Assembly: GCF_045278715.1 (NCBI RefSeq)
Contig: NZ_CP136420.1
Coordinates: 1,426,001-1,490,000, forward strand
DNA length: 64,000 nucleotides
Direction of reading: 5' to 3'
From: Neomoorella carbonis
Lineage (GTDB): Bacteria; Bacillota; DSM-521; Neomoorellales; Neomoorellaceae
Part shown: positions 23,761 through 32,475 of the stretch, in pieces
Layout of the letters: the number at the start of each line of letters is the position of its first letter
Numbering within the stretch: the stretch's first letter is position 1
Made by a program: the position numbers and the translations under genes
Notes under the pieces: model-generated
Database searches by the model: none
What the model was told of the DNA's origin: nothing
What the model saw: the letters and a program-made list of their open reading frames with translations, nothing else

Positions 23761-25199
23761 GGTTCAACTTCCTCCTCAGAGAAAGTTTCTGCGGCGGCCT
23801 CATTATCTGCCGCCTCACCTTCCGCTGTCTCCTCTGTGTCCTCCAACTCAGCTTCCTCCTCAGCCGGCTCCTCCGGCAACCGTGCCGCCACCTCGCGAAC
23901 ATCCACCTTGCCGGTGACCACATCGGCGATGAGGCGGGTGCGGTATTCGCGCAGGAGTTCGATTTCGCGGCGAGCGGCAGCAATGGCAGCGTCGATCTTG
24001 GTCGTCTGGGCGTCGAGGTACTCTACGATGGCGGTTTGTTCTTCCTTGGTCGGTAATGGCATCTTGGCCGTCAAGAATGCGGACTTGGTGATGACCTTGC
24101 GGAGTCCTGTGTACAAAGGCTTTAAGAATTTCCCGTTGTCCATTGCGAGATAGAACAAATAGACGTAAGCCCCGACGACTGGATCAGTGCACTCAAATAC
24201 CGTGTAAGCACCCGTAATCATGCCATGGAGTGATGATAGACCTATCGCTCGAGGTGTTTCATCGATATCAAACAGGCAAAAGATAATGTCACCGGGCTCA
24301 ACGACTTGGTAAGTATCGAAACTCGTCGGGAATTTGCCTTCTGGGTTTTCAAGGTCGCGAACAACGATGCCGCCTTTCGTAAGAGATAGCAACGTGTAAT
24401 CTGTGGATGCCTTGCCAACCAAGTGTTTCTTTAGTCGGAGCACTGCACGGTTTGGCACGATGTCCCAATGAACCGGCACATCGCCCAGCCATTCCACGCC
24501 GGAGGGCTTGTAGGCCGGGTATGGCTGGCCGGTGCGGACGTCGATCTGGCCGGTGACGGCGCGGTGGATAAGGGCCTGCTTGTACTCCTCCAGCAGATTG
24601 ATCAGTTTCTTCTTGGCTCGGATGTATCGCCGTATCCGCCGGTCCATGTAATCGAGAAAGCGGACGATGGCGGATTGTTCCCACGGGGTCGGCACCGGTA
24701 CATGGAATGAGCTAAGTCGGCTCTCGGCGATTGCCGGATAAGCGGTACCAACGGATTCTGCGCTGATGCAGTCGGTAAAGGGACTACTCTGCGCTAGGTA
24801 ACTCACGTACCTCGGCTGTGTTCCGGGGCCGGGGGTCAGGACAGCAAAGCCAGTTGAGCACACCAATGCGTCTACGTCTCTATCGACATGGTAGACCGCC
24901 TTCAGATAAGTTCGCACGGTGGAGACAATGGTGTCCCCCCTGCGGAGAACCCGTCTAGCGCGGGAAGGCGCGTCGCCAAATCGCATCTGTTGTGGTTCTC
25001 GGATTAGAAAACCAGTACCTACTGTGCCGATATCGATGTATCGGAATTGGTAGTCGGCAGCGGTAGTATCCGGTAGGACTTCCGCATTTATGCTCACCCA
25101 GCGTTTGAGCGGCTTGACCTCCCAGTGTACCGGCACCTCGCCCAGCCAGGGTACGCCGGAGTCTTTGTAGGCGAGGTAGGGTTTGAGGTTGGTGATCAT
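23757..25199 (-). CDS. hsdS: Type I restriction-modification specificity subunit HsdS
   Basis: A 480-residue subunit with two target-recognition domains. Each begins with a matching block (YKDSGVPWLGEVPVHWEV near residue 11; YKPSGVEWLGDVPVHWDI near 230) and each ends in a coiled-coil spacer (QSAIVRFLDYMDRRIRRYIR; QTAIVEYLDAQTTKIDAAIA). Two unlike recognition domains predict an asymmetric bipartite target. An unusual acidic tail of about 40 residues, rich in Glu and Ala, follows the second spacer. It overlaps the S8 protease gene upstream and hsdR downstream, each by four bases. Confidence 0.95.
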   Translation of the reverse strand: MITNLKPYLAYKDSGVPWLGEVPVHWEVKPLKRWVSINAEVLPDTTAADYQFRYIDIGTVGTGFLIREPQQMRFGDAPSRARRVLRRGDTIVSTVRTYLKAVYHVDRDVDALVCSTGFAVLTPGPGTQPRYVSYLAQSSPFTDCISAESVGTAYPAIAESRLSSFHVPVPTPWEQSAIVRFLDYMDRRIRRYIRAKKKLINLLEEYKQALIHRAVTGQIDVRTGQPYPAYKPSGVEWLGDVPVHWDIVPNRAVLRLKKHLVGKASTDYTLLSLTKGGIVVRDLENPEGKFPTSFDTYQVVEPGDIIFCLFDIDETPRAIGLSSLHGMITGAYTVFECTDPVVGAYVYLFYLAMDNGKFLKPLYTGLRKVITKSAFLTAKMPLPTKEEQTAIVEYLDAQTTKIDAAIAAARREIELLREYRTRLIADVVTGKVDVREVAARLPEEPAEEEAELEDTEETAEGEAADNEAAAETFSEEEVEP

Positions 25200-27784
25200 G
25201 TGGTACTTCCTCCGTGCACCGGAATACGAATATACAGCCTCTCGCGCACTTCTTGATAGATTGCGATATCCTCCGCAACTTCCAATGTCACTGCCAATCC
25301 ATAGCGTATAGACTCTGGGATATCTCCGGCATCGGCACGGCAGTTCACCTTGATTACGATGGCATCCCCATCTTGAAAGTCTGCAGCCTGCTCGCCTTCT
25401 AGCACCTCATGCTGGACGGTACCTCGTTGTACGGCGCGGCCATCAGCATCTATACGGTCTGGTACAACAATGTTTTTAGGATCAAACCACAGATGAGCAA
25501 TCCGGTACCTATGATGTCTACTGTTCACTGGAGTAAGCCATGCCAAAGTAATCGTCAAACGTCGTTTGACGTTTCTTGCTGAAAGACTCGGTGGAAGTGG
25601 AAGACGGAATTCATCGGCCTGTCCATCTTCTAGTTTCCCGAAACCCACAATGGTCACGCGCTGATCTGTACAAGCTAGTACCTTTGTGACATCTGCAAAA
25701 CCATAACCTATAAATCGGGTAACATACTCTCTGAATGTTCGGCTATTTTGGGGATTACGTAGGCATGATTCATACAAAGTCCTAATATCCACCCAATCTG
25801 CACCATGTACGAGAAGGGTCTTTATTAACACTGTGTCGTATTCCGACGGGATTTGTGCACCGAACTCTTTGCGTAGCTGCTCAAGAACCTCATACAGGCG
25901 ATTAGCCCACCGCGAGGCCAAGGCCGCGGCATTGCTCGTGCCTCTCATGTACCATGTGCGATCTAACCTGCCCTGTGCTCCAGGAGCGGCGACACACTGT
26001 CCAGGAGGTGAGACAAAAGAAGTTGTTTCCAGAACGGCGTTGCGATGCGTATTACCCAATTTTTCTTGAAGGAATTGCCTCCCACCGGGCAAAAGAATGT
26101 CTGGCTTGATGCTTCTACGGTACCCAGGTCCATGGGCGCTGTATACGCTCGGGATATTCATTCGTGTAAAGGGGTCTATCAGATTGAAATTTTGCGATGG
26201 TGATGAAGCATCTGCATGGGCAGATCCAATTGTAAGCCCGTTGATCGTCTCAGCGGGTGATAGGAGACGACGGTGCCGTGTATTTAATGCAAGGGCTTTG
26301 ATCACAGCTTTTTCTCGCTCGTCAGCGGTCAGGTTTGGAAAATGTGTGCGTGGGACATCCAACTCAATATCATGGGGATGGTTGCCCGCGCTTACCACGA
26401 ATAGGATGTTATACTTCCATGAAAGCCAGTCCAGCAGGCGTGCCCACGCACTCATCATGCGATCCAATGGCTTCGAGCGGTCACCTATCGACAGATTGAT
26501 TACGCGAACGCTCGGCGCTACCGGGCCTTCCCCTCCGTCGCTTTCGTACAACCGCCGTACTGCTCGATGTATCAGGTCAATCGGCAGGATTCCCTCGGGT
26601 ATCGCTTCCTCGGTGAATCGCCCGTCAAATCCACGACGGGGTTGCATAATAGGCCGAACATAGACAGGTCTTTCCATGGGGGCTTCGTGGTCATTGAGGT
26701 CGCCATGACATATAAGCGATGCCATCGCAGTACCGTGGACACGTTCTTTGGCCTGATAGGCGCTTTCAAATCCATCCGGGTCATCAACGATTAGTCGCCC
26801 ATCGAGCAGTCGATGCTTCGTTAGAGGCAAGCCATCAAACAAGGCAACGATTGGCTCCCCCCTTGGAAGCACACTATCAACCAACTCACCAATGTGTTGC
26901 GTCTCATTCATATCCTCGGGCATGCGAATTGCGCATTGACCCACTGGATGCACGTACATAATGTCTTCGCATTGGAAGAGGCGGAAATCTGCCAATGTGT
27001 CGACTTGCGAAAGAAATTGAGACACCTCCTTGATAGGGATTCTTCCCAATACACCATGGTATGCAATTTCAGGTATAACACACTGGCTGGTGATTTCGCC
27101 GCCAAGAGTTTGAACTACATTTTCGAGATAAGCATTCGCTTTCTGCCGCCGATTAGGATCATTTCGATACCACAGTTCGACTTCAAAAGGTACCGTTTCC
27201 TGACCGTGTTCAATTCTTTCCTTCCAGTCCTCCCAGAGACCTGTATCTCTTATGCGGTCCTGAGCATCCCATGGTCGAATGGTGCGAAGGTGATAGCGGA
27301 ATAAGTCCTTCATCGGTGCAAGCCCCTTGGGAAATGGGGCTTCTGGATCCTCCCGCCATTTATTGAACAGACTTAGTAACTCATCGAGGGCACGCTGGTC
27401 TGTCATAATGAGAAACAATTGGCCCGTTAGTTTTTTGTCTGGATCCCTTTCGTCTTCGAAGCCGTCACCAGGATCTATATCAGTGAGTTCTAATTCACCC
27501 AGCCATTCTAAACCGGATATTTTTTTAACTGCATTTATAAAGCGCTCAACAGAGCCAACGGTCTCGAGTACTAATGTTTGTTCCGGTTGAATTCCAAGCG
27601 AAGTGCTTTGGAGGATGAGCCGTTGCTTTTCCATTGCCTCTTGGAGGCGCTGAAACTGGGGTGCTAGCCTTGAGGCTTGTTGCTGGGCATCAGGTAACTT
27701 GACTTTCCTGCCACCACTGCCAAGTCGTTTCAGTCGTTCTGAGCGTAAGGGGGCTGGAAATATAAGGAGGGGATGTTCAGCCAT
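25196..27784 (-). CDS. Cytoplasmic S8 (subtilisin-like) serine protease, IetS-like
   Basis: An 862-residue protein with no signal peptide. A roughly 310-residue N-terminal region of unknown fold precedes an S8 domain. The catalytic triad is Asp317 (IVALFDGLPL), His350 (RVHGTAMASL) and Ser617 (RGTSNAAALASRWANRL), with oxyanion Asn468 in VVSAGNHP; a C-terminal beta-rich domain follows. Paired with the upstream AAA+ ATPase it matches the IetA/IetS arrangement, known as a plasmid toxin-antitoxin-like pair and listed among phage-defence systems. It sits two bases after the ATPase gene and overlaps hsdS by four bases. The idea that the protease is a controlled toxin is inference. Confidence 0.82.
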   Translation of the reverse strand: MAEHPLLIFPAPLRSERLKRLGSGGRKVKLPDAQQQASRLAPQFQRLQEAMEKQRLILQSTSLGIQPEQTLVLETVGSVERFINAVKKISGLEWLGELELTDIDPGDGFEDERDPDKKLTGQLFLIMTDQRALDELLSLFNKWREDPEAPFPKGLAPMKDLFRYHLRTIRPWDAQDRIRDTGLWEDWKERIEHGQETVPFEVELWYRNDPNRRQKANAYLENVVQTLGGEITSQCVIPEIAYHGVLGRIPIKEVSQFLSQVDTLADFRLFQCEDIMYVHPVGQCAIRMPEDMNETQHIGELVDSVLPRGEPIVALFDGLPLTKHRLLDGRLIVDDPDGFESAYQAKERVHGTAMASLICHGDLNDHEAPMERPVYVRPIMQPRRGFDGRFTEEAIPEGILPIDLIHRAVRRLYESDGGEGPVAPSVRVINLSIGDRSKPLDRMMSAWARLLDWLSWKYNILFVVSAGNHPHDIELDVPRTHFPNLTADEREKAVIKALALNTRHRRLLSPAETINGLTIGSAHADASSPSQNFNLIDPFTRMNIPSVYSAHGPGYRRSIKPDILLPGGRQFLQEKLGNTHRNAVLETTSFVSPPGQCVAAPGAQGRLDRTWYMRGTSNAAALASRWANRLYEVLEQLRKEFGAQIPSEYDTVLIKTLLVHGADWVDIRTLYESCLRNPQNSRTFREYVTRFIGYGFADVTKVLACTDQRVTIVGFGKLEDGQADEFRLPLPPSLSARNVKRRLTITLAWLTPVNSRHHRYRIAHLWFDPKNIVVPDRIDADGRAVQRGTVQHEVLEGEQAADFQDGDAIVIKVNCRADAGDIPESIRYGLAVTLEVAEDIAIYQEVRERLYIRIPVHGGSTT

Positions 27785-27786
27785 AA

Positions 27787-28779
27787 TCAGTCCCTCTTTC
27801 CGGTATTATCTGTCTTTACTGTGGCCCGTTTCATCCATTGACTTAGGACCTGCTGCGCAATCTTTTTGGTGTCTGCATCCGGTCCACTTAAAGTAATTCT
27901 TCTAACTATGTCAGTACCAAATTCCTCAATTTCAGCAAAGCTCAGGCCCATCAGTCTCTCTGCCAGATAACGAGGAGTTAAGCCAAGTTTGTGCCCCGTA
28001 CGTTTTTCGAACCGCTTAAACCATTCCTCGATCTGTTGCTGTATGGGCATTGGCAGTTCCAAGCGAATTTGGAAGCGCCGCCATACGGCTCGGTCTAGTA
28101 ATTCTGGATGATTACTTGCCACCACAACAACCACATAGCTCGGCAAAGCGTCTATCTGTAACAGTAGTGAACTTACCACGCGCTTAATTTCTCCTGTTTC
28201 GTGAAGGTCGCCGCGCTCTTTTCCTACCGCATCAAACTCGTCAAAGAACAACACACAGTGTCGCGTGCGAGCGTATTCGAAAACCTGGCCGAGACGCTGT
28301 GATGTCTCTCCGAGGTAGCTACCGATGACCGCTTCGTAACGAACTACTAACAACGGAACACCAAGGGCATCGGCGATTCCTTCTGCTAAAGATGTCTTGC
28401 CATTTCCAGGCGGTCCAATCAGCAATACGCGGTTGCGAGGCTCGAGATTATAGGACCGTAGTAGATCGGCTCGATGCTGCTCTTCGACCAGTTCGCGAAC
28501 GGCTTGTTCAGCCTCGAGTGGTAAGATCAGATCTTCAATATGTCGTCGCGGGACAACCTCAACTACAAACGGGCCGGAGAGCATCCGTGTGGCTGGTGGA
28601 ACAGTGCGAGAGAGCCCATTACCATCCACGTGGAGCTGTGCAATGAGCTGATCAGCAAAAATAGTGTGATTCTTTGCCCGCTCGTCTGCTGCCAGCGCCT
28701 CAACGGTTTTCTTAAACTGTGCCAGATCGCCCCGTGCAGCAGCCTTTACGAGGTTCAAAATCAAATCAGCTCGTGCCAT
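27787..28779 (-). CDS. AAA+ ATPase, IetA-like partner of the S8 protease
   Basis: A 330-residue single-domain AAA+ protein. A helical N-terminal region (about 1-85) precedes the ATPase core, with Walker A GPPGNGKTS at 122-130, Walker B VLFFDEFDA at 176-184, a sensor-1 VVVASNHPELLDRAVWRRF and arginine-finger candidates in WRRFQIRLELP. It resembles the ATPases encoded next to subtilases in IetAS systems. The gene lies two bases after hsdM and two before the protease, so it is expressed with the restriction-modification genes. A role as sensor or antitoxin of the protease is likely but not shown. Confidence 0.82.
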   Translation of the reverse strand: MARADLILNLVKAAARGDLAQFKKTVEALAADERAKNHTIFADQLIAQLHVDGNGLSRTVPPATRMLSGPFVVEVVPRRHIEDLILPLEAEQAVRELVEEQHRADLLRSYNLEPRNRVLLIGPPGNGKTSLAEGIADALGVPLLVVRYEAVIGSYLGETSQRLGQVFEYARTRHCVLFFDEFDAVGKERGDLHETGEIKRVVSSLLLQIDALPSYVVVVVASNHPELLDRAVWRRFQIRLELPMPIQQQIEEWFKRFEKRTGHKLGLTPRYLAERLMGLSFAEIEEFGTDIVRRITLSGPDADTKKIAQQVLSQWMKRATVKTDNTGKRD

Positions 28780-28781
28780 GT

Positions 28782-30812
28782 TTATTGTCCCTTCTCAAAG
28801 TTAATAATCTGCGCCAGCAACCCTTCCGCCTCCTTCTCCACCGCCAGTAGGTCGGCGCGGATCTCCTCCAGAGTGCGCAGGGCCTTTGGCTTGTAGAAGT
28901 AGCGGTTAAAGTTGATCTCGTAGCCCACCTTGACGCTTGCCGGGTCGTACCATGCATCCGGCGCATAGGGCAGGACTTCGCGGCGCAAAAAAGTCTCGAT
29001 GGCCGTGCGCTGGTCTTCCAGGCTCGGCAGGTAGCCAGGCTGATGGCATGCCGGGCACTCGAGGAAGGGGATCTGCTCGCTGTCGCGAAGTTCCGTGTCA
29101 GGCTCGTATTCCACCACACGCGGCTTGCCACCGATGACAACATCAAACAGCCCGCGTAAAGGATCAGGCGCCGTGCCAGGCTTGTGAATTTTCTTGATGA
29201 CTGGCGGTGCATCGTCGGCACGCTCGGCCGTTTCCCGAAGCGCTTTGATCTCCTTGGGTGTGTAGGCGCGCTCGGGGTCGATGCCTTTCAGGCGCAGGGG
29301 ACGTTCCACCGTCACCTTCCAGTAGCCGAAGGCCGCGTTGGGGAAGATCTTGGACTGCTCGGTCTCCTCGAATTTGAGGAAGGTATCAACAATGCGACGG
29401 ATGTCCTCTTCGGACAGCTCGCAGTTCTTCTTGCCCAGGTTCTTGCGCAGGGGCTTGTACCACTGCGTGGCATCGATGAGCTGCACGCGGCCTTTGCGGT
29501 GCTCGGGCTTCCTGTTCGTGAGCACCCAGACGTAGGTGGCGATGCCGGTGTTGTAGAACATGTTGAGCGGCAAGGCGACGATGGCCTCGAGCCAGTCGTT
29601 CTCGATGATCCAGCGGCGGATGTTGCTCTCGCCCTGGCCGGCGTCCCCCGTAAACAGCGACGAGCCGTTGTGCACCTCGGCGATGCGACTGCCGAGCGGG
29701 GTGTCGTGCTTCATCTTGGAGAGCATGTTCACCAGGAACAGCATCTGCCCGTCGCTGGTGCGGGTAATCAGTGAAAGCTCCTCGCCCCGGTGCTGCACGA
29801 CAAAGCGCGGATCCTTGATGCCAGCCTTGCCGCCCATGCGTTCCAGGTCGCTCTTCCAACTCTTCCCGTAGGGCGGATTGGAGAGCATGAAGTCAAAGGT
29901 GCGGCCGGGAAAAGCGTCGTTGGACAGGGTCGAATGCTCCGGCCCGCCGACGATGTTGTCGGCGGCATCGCCCTCGCCCTTGAGCAAAAGGTCGGCTTTG
30001 CAGATAGCGTAGGTTTCGGCGTTGATCTCCTGGCCGAAAAGATGCACCGAGACCTGTTTGCCACGTTCTTTCGCCAGCTGCAACAGGGTTTCCTCGGCCA
30101 CCGTGAGCATTCCGCCGGTGCCGCAGGCGCCGTCGTAGAGCAGGTAGGTGCCGGATTCGATCTGGTCGGCGATCGGCTCGAAGATCAGGCGGGCCATCAG
30201 CCTCACGGCGTCGCGCGGGGTCCAGTGCTCGCCGGCTTCTTCGTTGTTTTCCTCGTTGAAGCGGCGCACCAGCTCCTCGAAGATGGTGCCCATGGCGTGA
30301 TTGTCGAGGCCGGGCAGCCGGACGGTGCCGTCGCTGTTGAGCACAGGGTAAGGACTCAGGTTGATGGACGGGTCGAGGAACTTCTCGATGAGCGTGCCCA
30401 GGGCGTCGGCTTTGGCCAGGCGGGGGATTTGGTTGCGGAACTCGAAGTTGTCGATGATCTCCTGCACGTTGGGCGAGAAGCCATCGAGGTAGGCGCGAAA
30501 ATCCGCCTCCAGTTGCTGGCGGCTGGCACGCGCCTTGAGGTCGCGTAGCGTGAAGGGGGAGGTGTTGTAGAAGGCTTGACCAGCGGCCTGTCGCAGAGCA
30601 GCGTCTTGGTGTACGATCCCCGCTTTGTCTAGCGAAGCTTTCATGTTGAGCACGGCCTGCTTGGTGGGCTCCAATACCGCATCCAGTCGTCGGATCACGG
30701 TCATCGGGAGAATGACGTCACGGTACTTGCCGCGCACGTAGAGGTCGCGCAGCACGTCGTCGGCGATGCCCCAAATGAAATTGGTGATCCAGGTCAGTTG
30801 GCCGTTTTCCAT
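28782..30812 (-). CDS. hsdM: Type I DNA methyltransferase subunit HsdM (intact)
   Basis: A 676-residue N6-adenine methyltransferase. The N-terminal helical HsdM domain (FIWGIADDVLRDLYVRGKYR) is followed by the SAM motif DGACGTGGM at 227-235 and catalytic NPPY at 312-315. GEHWTPRDAVRLMARL ahead of motif I is typical. The C-terminal part includes a C-x-x-C (ECPACHQPGY), and the last segment is a coiled coil for HsdS contact. It is first in the five-gene operon. GGAGGAAAG lies ahead of the ATG at 30812, and the gene begins immediately after a truncated relative. Confidence 0.95.
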   Translation of the reverse strand: MENGQLTWITNFIWGIADDVLRDLYVRGKYRDVILPMTVIRRLDAVLEPTKQAVLNMKASLDKAGIVHQDAALRQAAGQAFYNTSPFTLRDLKARASRQQLEADFRAYLDGFSPNVQEIIDNFEFRNQIPRLAKADALGTLIEKFLDPSINLSPYPVLNSDGTVRLPGLDNHAMGTIFEELVRRFNEENNEEAGEHWTPRDAVRLMARLIFEPIADQIESGTYLLYDGACGTGGMLTVAEETLLQLAKERGKQVSVHLFGQEINAETYAICKADLLLKGEGDAADNIVGGPEHSTLSNDAFPGRTFDFMLSNPPYGKSWKSDLERMGGKAGIKDPRFVVQHRGEELSLITRTSDGQMLFLVNMLSKMKHDTPLGSRIAEVHNGSSLFTGDAGQGESNIRRWIIENDWLEAIVALPLNMFYNTGIATYVWVLTNRKPEHRKGRVQLIDATQWYKPLRKNLGKKNCELSEEDIRRIVDTFLKFEETEQSKIFPNAAFGYWKVTVERPLRLKGIDPERAYTPKEIKALRETAERADDAPPVIKKIHKPGTAPDPLRGLFDVVIGGKPRVVEYEPDTELRDSEQIPFLECPACHQPGYLPSLEDQRTAIETFLRREVLPYAPDAWYDPASVKVGYEINFNRYFYKPKALRTLEEIRADLLAVEKEAEGLLAQIINFEKGQ

Positions 30813-30813
30813 A

Positions 30814-31828
30814 TCAAACTTTCCTCCAAAAAGGTCGCATACTTTCTAGTGACGGCGAGCCGAACATCCAGCGCTTGTCCTTGCGCAGCTGCTCGCCGCC
30901 CCACTCCTTCATGTTAAAGGGCGGATTGGTGATGATGAAGTCGGCGCGCAGGTCCTTATGCAGATCGTTAGTAAAGGTATCGTCTAACAGGATATTTTCG
31001 TTGGGGATGCCCCGGATCGCTAGGTTCATCTTGCAGATGCGCCAGGTGGCCTCGTTACGCTCCTGCCCATAGATGGAGATGTCGTTCGGGTTGCCGTTGT
31101 GGGCCTCGACGAACTTGCGGCTCTGTACGAACATCCCGCCGGAACCGCAGGCCGGGTCGTAGACCCGCCCCCGGTAGGGCTCCAGCATCTCGACCAGCAG
31201 CCGCACGACGCACTGCGGGGTGTAAAACTCGCCGCCCCGGTGCCCCTCGGCTTTGGCGAACATCTTAATGAAGTATTCGTAGGTCCGGCCGAGAACATCC
31301 CGCGCCACGGCATCGCCGTTGACCAGGTCAACCGCCGAAAAGAGGTTCAGCAGTTTCCCCTAAGGTCTGCGCCGGAATGGCGGCGCGGGCGTAGATCTTC
31401 GGGAGCACGCCGCGCAACTGCTTCGGGTTCTCTTTTTCGATGGCGGCCATCGCCTCGTCAATCAGCCGGCCGAGGTGCGGCTGGTGCGCGTTCGCCAAAA
31501 GATAAGACCAGCGGGCTTGGGGCGGGATCCAGAAGATGTTGGCGGCCAGGTACTCGTCCTTGTCCTCAGCGACGGAAGCGATGTATTCCGCCGACGCCTC
31601 CTTGACGTAGTATTCCGTATTGGCCGGGTCGGTAACGGCGCGCGTCAGGAACCGGTGCCGGTTTTCAAAAGCGTCCGTGAGGTATTTCAGAAAGAGCAGC
31701 CCGAGGATGATGTGCTTGTATTCGGCTACCTCCCCCGTGCCCCGTAGCCGGTTGGCCGCCGACCAGAGCCGGTTGGCGAATTCGAGGTCGCCGTTGCCGT
31801 TTTTTACCGCGCTTTTCCTTTTCGCCAT
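30814..31828 (-). pseudogene. Frameshifted, 3'-truncated hsdM of a second type I system (hsdM')
   Basis: The first part (31828-31328) is a normal HsdM N-terminal domain (WSAANRLRGTGEVAEYKHII, FLKYLTDAFENRH). The frame then breaks at a GGGG run (31360-31357). With one G fewer it would read on as KLLNLFSAVDLVNGDAVARD into DVLGRTYEYF, GEFYTPQCVVRLLVEMLEP, the SAM motif DPACGSGGMF and NPPF. It ends abruptly after KDKRWMFGSP, where full-length relatives continue for over 150 residues. It is a different HsdM type from the intact copy (DPACGSGG/NPPF against DGACGTGG/NPPY). Confidence 0.85.
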
Positions 31829-32067
31829 AACCTTCTCCTGCAGGATGAACAGTTTACCAAACAGCCGGTTTTTAGAGGTTCAAACCGTAAAGGAGCGTAC
31901 TGCCGTAACGGCCGTTTTTTGTTTTATTCTCCAATCGCCGCCATTTTCCTGCCGAAGCCCTTACAGCGTCAACCGTCTCTTCTTCCCCATTTTCTCAGCC
32001 GACGTTCGCACTCGGCTCGGGGCAGGCGGCTTCCCATCGCCCGCATCTTTTCCAGCGCTCGAGCCGC

Positions 32068-32475
32068 TTATTGGGGCGTAACGATCCGCTGTCGAACCAG
32101 TTCGTCCAGTATCCAAAGCGTCCCGTGCACTGATACTTTCTCTTGTTCCGTGGCTTTCCGCAGGTGCCTGTCACCGGTTAGCAAAACAGCGCCCCTTGCT
32201 TTGGCCAGCGCCAGGGCAAAAAGGTCCACGCGCGAGGGCGCGGGATACCGGCTTGCTAATTGAATGACAAGGTGGACCCCGTCGCCGGCAAGTTCCTCCT
32301 GCTGCAATCCGAGGGATACCAGGGTTTGTCCATCGGGCACCCGTAATTCGGCAATAACCACATCAGGGGCGATAAACCGAAGCGGCAGTTGGAACGCTTC
32401 GTGAATAATCCCGCCGGCATACAGGTCAATCCAGATGTTCGTGTCATTCGCGTGGATCCGCCGGGAATCCGCCAT
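32068..32475 (-). CDS. PIN-domain toxin-like ribonuclease
   Basis: A 135-residue PIN protein. Acidic metal-binding positions are in ANDTNIWIDLY, in VVIAELR, in SRVDLFALALAKA and in LLTGDRHLRKA. The ATG at 32475 follows GGGAGGTGG and overlaps the end of the ancestral upstream antitoxin frame (stop at 32446-32444). The gene looks complete. Its upstream partner is broken, so it may be silent or kept harmless in another way. The 239 bases between it and hsdM' hold no gene I can see. Confidence 0.72.
   Translation of the reverse strand: MADSRRIHANDTNIWIDLYAGGIIHEAFQLPLRFIAPDVVIAELRVPDGQTLVSLGLQQEELAGDGVHLVIQLASRYPAPSRVDLFALALAKARGAVLLTGDRHLRKATEQEKVSVHGTLWILDELVRQRIVTPQ

Noticed and set aside
25196..27784. 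Secreted subtilisin
   Set aside because: No signal peptide or propeptide, and the gene is translationally coupled to cytoplasmic restriction proteins.
20740..31828. BREX or DISARM-type system
   Set aside because: No PglZ, BrxC, DrmA/B or phospholipase D genes; the subunits match type I HsdR/M/S plus an AAA+/S8 pair.
30814..31828. Two separate functional HsdM-like genes
   Set aside because: The two frames are halves of one protein broken by one extra G and cut off before the C-terminal domain.
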